Below, piece by piece: positions 1 through 5,032 of a stretch of 5,356 nucleotides of DNA. Each line of letters starts with the position of its first letter. Positions within the stretch are counted from its first letter, which is position 1. The stretch lies in NCBI GenBank assembly GCA_003159055.1, contig PMLH01000540.1, positions 298 through 5,653 of the forward strand, in the 5' to 3' direction. The notes below the pieces were generated by a model, which searched no databases, was not told where the DNA came from, and saw only the letters and a program-made list of their open reading frames with translations. A program made the translations under genes and the position numbers. This DNA comes from Myxococcales bacterium. Lineage in GTDB: Bacteria > Myxococcota > Polyangia > Fen-1088.

Positions 1-1060
1 CGATGATCTGCCGAAGGGCGAGACATTCACCTTGAGGCGTTCGATCACCGGTAACGTCCTGACCGGCTCCTTCGACACGGTCGTCGAGGTCACGAAGCTG
101 GGTCGCATCCTACACACCTTCCATCTGTCGGACTACACGCTCAACCACGAGATTGTGCAGATCGGCAGTGAGGAGAACGGCGGAAGTACGTCGAGCGGGA
201 CGAGGAGCGAGCATTTCGGCAACATCCTGGTCCTGGCGTCGAAGAACGGCTTATCCACGATCCAGGACCACATCGTCGAGCTGGACTCCGGCACAGGCAA
301 GGTCCTCAACGCATGGGACCTCGCACAGGTGTTCGATCCCACAAGAATGACCTACATCAACGCGGAGAAGTGGGATATCAGCCAGAGTGGGGACTGGCTC
401 CACGACAATGGGCTAGTCTACTCCGCGGCGGATGAATCGATCATCGTCTCGGGCCGCCACCAAGGCGTTGCGAAGATCCGTCGCGACGGAACTCTGGTCT
501 GGCTACTCGCGCCGCACAAAGGGTGGAACGCGCCGCAGTCAGGAAAGCTACTCACGGCGGTCGGCGCGACGGGGACGCCGTATGCAGACGCCGTGCAGCT
601 TGGGAATCAAGCCGCAGGAACTGCGTCGACACCGGAGTTCGACTGGCCCTTTGGCCAGCATTCGCCAGCCCTGCTTCCGAGCGGCGACTTGCTCCTCTTC
701 GACAACGGCGCCAGTCGTCATTTCGGGGGCTTCTGCGGGAGCTTCTCACGCTCGGTGATCTATCGAATCGACGAGGCGGCCATGACCGTCCGGCAGATCG
801 GGCAGTTCATCTTCAGTAAGTCAGAGTCGTCCTGTTACTCCTCCAATACCCACCGGCTCCTCGTGACGGGCAACATCTTCATCCAGCCCGCAATGGCAGC
901 CAGCAACACCGCCGTCGCCAAGGAGGTTACGACCCAGGTGGCTGGCGACGGAACGATCGCCTTTGACAAAGTCGTCTTCGATGCGAGCGTGAACATGAGT
1001 ATCATCGACACTAGCCACTGGTACGTCTACTCCTCGCGAGGCCATCGGTGGACCTTCTGA
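1..1060 (+). CDS. Arylsulfate sulfotransferase (AssT family), C-terminal part, 5' end outside window
   Basis: The reading frame is open from base 2 to the TGA at 1058-1060 (352 visible residues), so the start lies upstream. The TTG at 32 is an internal codon, not a start. The family transfers sulfate from one phenolic ester to another acceptor phenol without PAPS, usually in the periplasm, through a sulfo-histidine intermediate on a beta-propeller. Counting from base 2, candidate active-site residues are His49 (in LNHEIVQI, codon 146), His134 (in DWLHDN, codon 401), Arg152 (in SGRHQG, codon 455) and His220 (in GQHSP, codon 659). They match in order the three histidines and one arginine of E. 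coli AssT, with His220 the expected sulfated residue. The propeller-like segments LLPSGDLLLFDNG and SVIYRIDEAAMTV also fit the family. Only two cysteines are visible (Cys245, Cys278), 33 residues apart, unlike the close pair in the E. coli enzyme. The N-terminus is missing, so signal peptide and location cannot be judged. It has no evident functional link to the genes downstream. Confidence 0.88.
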   Translation, partial: DDLPKGETFTLRRSITGNVLTGSFDTVVEVTKLGRILHTFHLSDYTLNHEIVQIGSEENGGSTSSGTRSEHFGNILVLASKNGLSTIQDHIVELDSGTGKVLNAWDLAQVFDPTRMTYINAEKWDISQSGDWLHDNGLVYSAADESIIVSGRHQGVAKIRRDGTLVWLLAPHKGWNAPQSGKLLTAVGATGTPYADAVQLGNQAAGTASTPEFDWPFGQHSPALLPSGDLLLFDNGASRHFGGFCGSFSRSVIYRIDEAAMTVRQIGQFIFSKSESSCYSSNTHRLLVTGNIFIQPAMAASNTAVAKEVTTQVAGDGTIAFDKVVFDASVNMSIIDTSHWYVYSSRGHRWTF

Positions 1061-1080
1061 CGCGCGCCCTGGCCAACGAC

Positions 1081-1100
1081 CGACCGAACCTCCTCGGTCG
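1081..1100 (+). other. Hairpin 21 nt after the sulfotransferase stop
   Basis: CGACCGA (1081-1087) and TCGGTCG (1094-1100) form a perfect 7-bp GC-rich stem around a 6-base loop. It lies 21 nt beyond the sulfotransferase stop codon, where a transcript end would be expected. No T-run follows (the next bases are CGGAAATGTG), so it is not a canonical intrinsic terminator. It could be a 3'-end stabilising hairpin, a Rho-dependent end element or chance. The structure is certain from the bases; its role is inference. Confidence 0.35.
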
Positions 1101-1156
1101 CGGAAATGTGAGGCCGAGCGGCAATTCGGTACCAGGAATTTGAAGCTCGCGCAGCG

Positions 1157-1162
1157 TTGACT
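1157..1162 (+). promoter_or_regulatory. Possible -35 element of the toxin-antitoxin promoter
   Basis: TTGACT matches five of six bases of the sigma-70 -35 consensus and lies 29 nt before the antitoxin GTG, within the only intergenic space available for a promoter of the toxin-antitoxin pair. At 16-18 nt spacing there is no good -10 hexamer (the bases there are CCACCTTG), so the assignment is weak. If real, transcription would start almost at the start codon, giving a very short leader. Confidence 0.25.
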
Positions 1163-1182
1163 TAGTCCACGATCTAGTCCAC
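1163..1182 (+). repeat. 8-bp direct repeat upstream of the antitoxin, possible operator
   Basis: TAGTCCAC occurs twice, at 1163-1170 and 1175-1182, separated by GATC, so the copies are 12 bp apart, slightly more than one helical turn. The pair sits between the possible -35 element and the antitoxin start. Phd/YefM antitoxins repress their own promoters by binding repeated short sites, so an operator role is plausible. The repeat is plain in the sequence; binding is inference. Confidence 0.45.
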
Positions 1183-1192
1183 CTTGAAGGTG
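1180..1192 (+). promoter_or_regulatory. Palindrome overlapping the antitoxin start codon
   Basis: CACCTTGAAGGTG is a perfect palindrome with two 6-bp arms around a central G. It contains the only Shine-Dalgarno-like bases (GAAGG, 1186-1190) and ends on the G of the GTG start. It may be an antitoxin or antitoxin-toxin operator, or a small RNA hairpin limiting translation. The SD-like bases lie only one base from GTG, unusually close for ribosome binding. Confidence 0.4.
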
Positions 1193-1437
1193 TGAAGTCA
1201 GTCAACGTTCATGAGGCAAAGACCCACTTCTCCCGGCTGCTGGCGAAGGTCGAGCGGGGAGGCGAGGTCGTCATCGCGCGCGCAGGCAAGCCGGTGGCCA
1301 GGCTGGTTGCGTTCCAGCCTCCGGCAACCGTGCCGACTCTGGGCGCGGACGTCGGCGCGTTCGTGGTTCCTGCCGACTTCGACGCGCCCTTGCCCGCCGA
1401 CCTGCTCGACGCGTTCGAGGGTGGCACCCGGCGATGA
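1192..1437 (+). CDS. Type II antitoxin, Phd/YefM family
   Basis: This 81-residue protein is the antitoxin of the PIN toxin encoded next to it. The N-terminal half (residues 1-41) has the Phd/YefM DNA-binding fold signature: the opening MKSVNVHEAKTHFSRLL, a basic and glycine-rich turn (KVERGGE), then VVIARAGKPVARLVAF. The C-terminal tail contains DFDAPLPADLLDAFEG (62-77), the acidic/hydrophobic stretch that in these pairs wraps the toxin and blocks its active site. The GTG at 1192 is chosen because it places the conserved MKSVN at the N-terminus. An in-frame TGA at 1141 limits upstream extension, and no ATG or other good start lies between. The length is normal for the family. The stop overlaps the toxin start as ATGA, so the two are translationally coupled. 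Autoregulation is likely through the repeats just upstream. Family assignment is firm; the toxin partnership rests on adjacency and overlap. Confidence 0.93.
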   Translation: MKSVNVHEAKTHFSRLLAKVERGGEVVIARAGKPVARLVAFQPPATVPTLGADVGAFVVPADFDAPLPADLLDAFEGGTRR

Positions 1438-1823
1438 AGTTGCTCATCGATACACAGTGCTGGCTGTGGATGAACGCCAGCCCCGAGAAGTTGTCGCGCC
1501 GGACGCACGGCCTGCTGATGGATCCGGGCACGGAGCGATTGCTGTCCGCTGTGAGCATCTGGGAGATCGGCATCAAGTACCACTTGGGAAAGCTCCCCTT
1601 GCCGGTCGCGCCCGCCGACTACGTCCCCGCCCGCATGGCTCTGACCCGGACCGCGGAACTGGCGATCATCGGCTCCCATGCCCTACGCGCCAGCAGCTTG
1701 CCGGCATTGCATCGCGACCCATTCGACCGGATGATCGTCGCGCAGGCGCTGGTGGAAGGTGTCCCAGTGCTCAGCTCCGACAGCCGGCTTGACGCCTACG
1801 GGATCCGGCGCCTGGCCCCGTGA
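1434..1823 (+). CDS. vapC: PIN-domain ribonuclease toxin, VapC-like
   Basis: This 129-residue protein is a complete single PIN domain, the Mg2+/Mn2+-dependent RNase fold of VapC toxins, which typically cut tRNA or rRNA and stop translation. The four acidic metal-binding positions are present: Asp6 in KLLIDTQ, Glu44 in SAVSIWEIGIKY, Asp98 in HRDPFDRMIVAQA and Asp116 in LSSDSRLDAYG, so the toxin looks catalytically intact. The ...RDPFDRMIVAQA... and ...VLSSD... motifs are typical of the VapC subgroup paired with Phd-type antitoxins. Residue 8 is Gln where many relatives have His (DTQ rather than DTH), a minor variation. The ATG lies inside the antitoxin's last codons (ATGA overlap), giving a two-gene operon with antitoxin first. 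It is followed by a gap of about 120 nt before the next candidate ORF. The cellular RNA target cannot be inferred from sequence. Confidence 0.94.
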   Translation: MKLLIDTQCWLWMNASPEKLSRRTHGLLMDPGTERLLSAVSIWEIGIKYHLGKLPLPVAPADYVPARMALTRTAELAIIGSHALRASSLPALHRDPFDRMIVAQALVEGVPVLSSDSRLDAYGIRRLAP

Positions 1824-1944
1824 CGCTGTGCTTTGGCTCACGGCGACCTTGGCGTCCACAGCGGACGGCCCTGCGCTCTCAAGTTCTGCTGCCGATCGCC
1901 CGAAGAACTGGCAAGGGTCAGGAATCTGCGACTGAGCTTCCACC

Positions 1945-2052
1945 ATGCATGAAAAGAGACGAGCCCTTGTCGCGGACGACACACCGGAGCACCGATCTCC
2001 CTTCTCGGTGGACGACCTGAAAAAGGCCTTCGCCGCCGTTCAGCTGGGGTAG
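1945..2052 (+). CDS. Possible 35-residue small protein coupled to the Hpt-REC gene
   Basis: An ATG at 1945 opens a 35-codon frame ending in TAG at 2050-2052. The last base of the stop is the first base of the downstream GTG start (TAGTG), an arrangement typical of translational coupling. The product is charged, with a start like the first strand of a receiver domain (RRALVADD) followed by a possible helix (VDDLKKAFAAVQLG). About 70% of its third codon positions are G or C, compatible with coding in this GC-rich genome. Against it, no Shine-Dalgarno sequence lies at normal distance before the ATG, and an in-frame TGA at 1933 prevents extension. It could be a coupling leader peptide, a remnant of a receiver-like gene, or a chance frame. 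I do not recognise a family. Confidence 0.35.
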   Translation: MHEKRRALVADDTPEHRSPFSVDDLKKAFAAVQLG

Positions 2053-3239
2053 TGGTGGCGGACGAAGGAAATGGACCGTCGGAATCAGAGCTGATTCGCT
2101 CTGAGCTCAAAGACAAGGCCAACGAGCTGGAGGGGCTGTTCCTGGCCCTCGAGCAAGCATTGCGCGACGGGAAGTCGACCCTCGAGGCGATGCATCTGAT
2201 TCTGAGGCAGGCACACTCTCTCAAGGGGACGCTGGGCATGGCCGAAAAGCCGGCCGCCTCGGCCTGCGTGCACGCGATGGAGAGCGCGTTCATCTGTCTT
2301 CGCGACGGTCACATGCAGCCATCGAGCGAGCTCTTTGACCTTGTATTCGCTTCGCTCGACCAGCTCGCGCGTCTGGTCGAGCAGGACCGAGAGGACATGG
2401 CGGCGTTCGAGGCTCTGGAAAGGAGATGGGCAGCCACCGCAAAGGCATCGAACGCGCAACCGGCGCGAGGCCTGGTCGGACTTCCATTTGGTCTTTCGCG
2501 TGGCGAAGCCGCGGGTTTGCGCAAGGCACTGGCGCTTGGCAAACGGCTCTACCTTGTGGAAAAGACCATCTACGGTTCGAGCACCCGGGAAGACTACGAG
2601 AATCTGCCTATCTATGCGGACATCACCGAGTTGGGGATGCTGGTGGCTCGCCATCCGCATTTTGAGGACCTAGACCGCAGCAAGCGTGAGCTGGTTCTGC
2701 TGCTGCTCGTGGCCACCCAGCTGGACCTGGACGGCTTCAAGCAGGCGATCTTCGATCCGGTCCATTGTCTCAGCCTCTCCGACGGTGATCGCAGGGCGTA
2801 TCTGACGGACGATGTATCGTCTGCTCCCAGCCCTGAGGCGCTGCGCACCCTCATCGTCGAGGACGATTTCCTCTCGCGCCTTTTGCTGCAGAAATTCCTG
2901 GCGCCCCTCGGCGAATCTCACGTCGCCATCGATGGGGAAGAGGCGATTCATGCGCTGAATGCGGCGCTGGAATCTGGCGAACCCTACCATCTGGTTTGCC
3001 TCGATATCATGATGCCCAAAATGGATGGTCAGGCGGTTCTGCGCAGCCTCAGGGAGATGGAGGAGAGACACGGATTGCCGGTGGGGAAAGGGGCCAAGGT
3101 CATCATGACCACCTGCCTCAAGGACAGCCAGAGCATCATGGCGGCATTTCGCGAACAGTGCGATGCCTACCTGGTCAAGCCAATTGCGCGCGCCAAGTTG
3201 CTTGACGAGCTTCGCCGACTTGGGCTCACGAAGGCTTGA
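2052..3239 (+). CDS. Hpt - unassigned middle region - receiver (REC) phosphorelay protein
   Basis: This 395-residue cytoplasmic protein probably relays phosphate between His and Asp. Residues ~11-125 form a CheA-type Hpt helical bundle with phospho-His55 in QAHSLKGTLGMAE. Residues ~126-143 are an Ala-rich linker. Residues ~144-255 are an unassigned domain containing GLRKALALGKRLYLVEKT, faintly like the region following Hpt in CheA proteins. Residues ~263-392 are a full REC domain: acidic pair Asp271-Asp272, phospho-acceptor Asp318 in CLDIMMPKMDG, Thr354 and Lys376 in YLVKPI. There is no kinase ATPase domain, DNA-binding domain or membrane segment, so it needs an outside kinase. The start is GTG at 2052 or 2055: GGGG at 2046-2049 is a weak ribosome site better spaced for 2055. 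The first option overlaps the stop of the preceding small ORF. The gene is followed after 4 nt by a stand-alone Hpt gene, implying one operon and a shared relay. The function regulated is unknown. Confidence 0.88.
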   Translation: MVADEGNGPSESELIRSELKDKANELEGLFLALEQALRDGKSTLEAMHLILRQAHSLKGTLGMAEKPAASACVHAMESAFICLRDGHMQPSSELFDLVFASLDQLARLVEQDREDMAAFEALERRWAATAKASNAQPARGLVGLPFGLSRGEAAGLRKALALGKRLYLVEKTIYGSSTREDYENLPIYADITELGMLVARHPHFEDLDRSKRELVLLLLVATQLDLDGFKQAIFDPVHCLSLSDGDRRAYLTDDVSSAPSPEALRTLIVEDDFLSRLLLQKFLAPLGESHVAIDGEEAIHALNAALESGEPYHLVCLDIMMPKMDGQAVLRSLREMEERHGLPVGKGAKVIMTTCLKDSQSIMAAFREQCDAYLVKPIARAKLLDELRRLGLTKA

Positions 3240-3243
3240 GAGA

Positions 3244-3657
3244 ATGGACGCAACGCCCACCAGCGCCCCGGACGCCGTTGCCGCCGAGGAGACCGCGGTG
3301 TTCGACGCCGTTTCATTTTTGGCGCGACTGACGGGGGATAGTGACCTGGCGAAGACCATTCTGGCGGAGTTTCTAGCCCATCTGCCGAAGCAGTTGGACC
3401 GCTTGGCAGGGTCGATCGCGGCCGGCGAGGGAAGACAAGTTGAGGCGGCGGCACACGCCTTGCACGGTGCATGCGCCGCGGTCAGTGGCGACGTTGTGGC
3501 GGAGGTCGCCGCAGCGATCGAAGCGGCAGGAAAAGCCGGCGATCTCGCGGCCGCGCGGTCGCAGTTCGCGCTCTTGCAGGCCGAAGCCACACGACTCGCA
3601 GAAACGATTTGCGCGTTCCCGGCGGCCGCGTGGGCGGCGTCGATGGCGGCTTTGTGA
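3244..3657 (+). CDS. Stand-alone Hpt (histidine phosphotransfer) domain protein
   Basis: This 137-residue soluble, Ala-rich protein is predicted to be almost entirely helical. Residues ~20-122 match an Hpt bundle: FDAVSFLARLTGDSDLAKTI, then FLAHLPKQLDRLAGSIAAG, then the phospho-site helix AAAHALHGACAAV with His71, then helices from VAEVAAAIEAAGKAGDLAAA onward. The usual motif is HxLKG; here the Lys is replaced by His74 (HALHG), removing a conserved positive charge near the phospho-His. The ATG at 3244 is chosen because it is 4 nt after the Hpt-REC stop and has AAGG at 3231-3234 at 9-nt spacing. The frame is open further upstream (to 3163) but that would overlap the REC domain. It likely passes phosphate to or from the REC of the neighbouring protein or an unlinked one. 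The N-terminal 18 residues look disordered. The gene ends 12 nt from the converging TolC-family gene. Confidence 0.82.
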   Translation: MDATPTSAPDAVAAEETAVFDAVSFLARLTGDSDLAKTILAEFLAHLPKQLDRLAGSIAAGEGRQVEAAAHALHGACAAVSGDVVAEVAAAIEAAGKAGDLAAARSQFALLQAEATRLAETICAFPAAAWAASMAAL

Positions 3658-3669
3658 TCAACGGAAGGT

Positions 3670-5025
3670 CTACCTGGTTCGCCCGAGGGCTTTGAGCAAC
3701 TGGGCTCGCGCCGTGTAGAGCTGGTACTGCGTCTGGACCCTCTGGGCGGCGGCGGTGGTGACCGCGACCTGGGCATCGCCAAGCTCGATGATGCTGCCCG
3801 CCCCCGCCTGATAGCGGCCCTCGGCGAGGCCGAGACGAGCGCGCGAGTTGCCGAGAGCATCCTCGGCGCTGAGGATCGAGGCTTTCGCGGCACGAATGCC
3901 AAGGCGGGCTTGTTCAACATCGAGGCGTACTTGCAGACTCTGCGTCGCGACCTGAGCCTTGGCTTGCGTGAGCTGTCCTTCGGCCTGATGGATCTGCGCC
4001 CGAATGGCGCCACCCTGGAATATCGGAACAGTGAACGATAGGGTGCCGCTGAGATTCCAGTTGGTATGGTCGAGGTCGGGCCCGCGATCGTTGACGAAGC
4101 CGCTCGCGGTCAGGGCCGGCCAGATCATGTCGTTCGCGGAGCGCAGGCTCAGCTCCTGGCTTTGCATGGTGAGGCGTTGGTTCACCATTTCGGGCCGTCG
4201 GAGCTTGGCCTCACCCACCAAGTCTTCGACCGTGCCTTCCTCCCCTTCGACGATCGGGAAATCCTCATCGGAAAGATCGTAGTCGATGGAGCGCTCGATG
4301 CCCATGGCCAGGTTGAGCGTAGCCCTGGCCACGGCATAGTTGTTTTCGGCGTTGATGAACTGGAGCTGCGCTGTCGCGCGGTCTGCGCGGGCCTGGGCGA
4401 GGTCGATCTCGGGATGGGTTCCTACCTCGACGAAGCCTTGCACTTGACCGAGGTGCTTCTCCTGATTGGCCAAGGTATCGCGAGTGACGCCGACCAGATC
4501 CTTGGCGGCACGCGCGGAAAAGAATGCAACCCGGGTGTTGTAGTCGATCTGAGCTTCCGTGATGTGCACGCCCTCGACCGAGGCGTCGGCATTGACTCGT
4601 GCCGCCTTCCACCGGTTGATGCTTTCGCCGAAGTCGTAGATGAGCTGGGTTGCACTGAGCTGGGTCGACCAAAAGGAATAGCTGGTGAAAGAGGATGTCA
4701 CCGACTGCTGCCCCCCAAGCTGGAGGTTGCCTCCGGGAGCGGGAACGACATTGTTGGTTGCCCTGTTGAGGCCGGCGGTTCCGTTGATCTGGGGCAAGAG
4801 TCCTGATCGCGCCTGCTCCGCCAGGCCCACCGCCGTGGCCACACTGCCACGCGCGAGGTCCAGCGCGGGCTGGTGCGTCCGGGCCGAACGCAGTGCCTGC
4901 GCAAGGGTCAAGAGGTGAGCCGTCGCTGCACCTTCGGCAGCCGGTGCTGTGGAATCTTGAGCTTGAGCGGAGCCGTGGAGGACGAAGCCGCCACCAATCA
5001 GCAGGGTAAGGAATCTGAGCTTCAT
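3670..5025 (-). CDS. TolC-family outer-membrane efflux channel protein
   Basis: This 451-residue outer-membrane efflux protein of the TolC/OEP family forms trimeric beta-barrel/alpha-tunnel ducts for tripartite pumps. It has a Sec signal peptide: MKLR, a hydrophobic core LTLLIGGGFVLHG, and probable cleavage after AQA (20-22). No lipobox Cys is present, so it is not an NodT-type lipoprotein. The two pseudo-repeated halves of the fold are visible: half one begins LTLAQALRSARTHQPALDLA and reaches GLLPQINGTAGLNR, with the strand/turn SATQLIYDFGESINRWKAARV. Half two contains WPALTASGFVNDRG, the strand LSFTVPIFQGGAIRAQI, and the final helices with EGRYQAGAGSIIELGDAQVAV. The length is normal. The start is ATG at 5025-5023, 7 nt after the permease stop. 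An in-frame TTG at 5040 would overlap that stop and add five residues ahead of the signal peptide, so it is less likely. It lies downstream of a MacB-type permease, implying an export pump. The substrate is unknown. Confidence 0.93.
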   Translation of the reverse strand: MKLRFLTLLIGGGFVLHGSAQAQDSTAPAAEGAATAHLLTLAQALRSARTHQPALDLARGSVATAVGLAEQARSGLLPQINGTAGLNRATNNVVPAPGGNLQLGGQQSVTSSFTSYSFWSTQLSATQLIYDFGESINRWKAARVNADASVEGVHITEAQIDYNTRVAFFSARAAKDLVGVTRDTLANQEKHLGQVQGFVEVGTHPEIDLAQARADRATAQLQFINAENNYAVARATLNLAMGIERSIDYDLSDEDFPIVEGEEGTVEDLVGEAKLRRPEMVNQRLTMQSQELSLRSANDMIWPALTASGFVNDRGPDLDHTNWNLSGTLSFTVPIFQGGAIRAQIHQAEGQLTQAKAQVATQSLQVRLDVEQARLGIRAAKASILSAEDALGNSRARLGLAEGRYQAGAGSIIELGDAQVAVTTAAAQRVQTQYQLYTARAQLLKALGRTR

Positions 5026-5032
5026 GGTCGTT

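Noticed and set aside
1123..1140. Inverted repeat AATTC ... GAATT around GGTACC
   Set aside because: A 5-bp AT-rich stem with an 8-base loop is expected by chance and has no supporting context.
1209..1792. Long frames on both strands overlapping the toxin-antitoxin genes
   Set aside because: They are shadows of the two clearly assigned TA genes; their translations are Arg/Pro/Ser-rich and without domain signatures.
1882..1909. Inverted repeat AGTTCT ... AGAACT with a 16-nt spacer between the toxin and the signalling operon
   Set aside because: The arms are only 6 bp with a long loop and mismatches immediately outside; there is no promoter elements or T-run near, so it is too weak to call as an operator or terminator.
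2071..2094. ATG preceded by GAAGGAA, a good-looking ribosome site inside the Hpt-REC gene start
   Set aside because: The ATG is out of frame with the Hpt-REC protein and reaches a TGA after seven codons.
3163..3243. Upstream extension of the small Hpt protein (27 residues)
   Set aside because: It would overlap the conserved end of the REC domain in another frame. The ATG at 3244 has a reasonable ribosome site and gives a normal Hpt length.
2670..4013. Long open frame (447 codons) on the - strand across the Hpt-REC, Hpt and TolC genes
   Set aside because: It runs antisense to two recognisable genes and out of frame through a third. Its product is Ser/Arg/Ala-rich low-complexity sequence with no family motifs, as expected of shadow frames in GC-rich DNA.
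4066..4806. 246-codon + strand frame opposite the TolC-family gene
   Set aside because: It is fully antisense to a well-supported gene, with no recognisable motif or ribosome site of its own.
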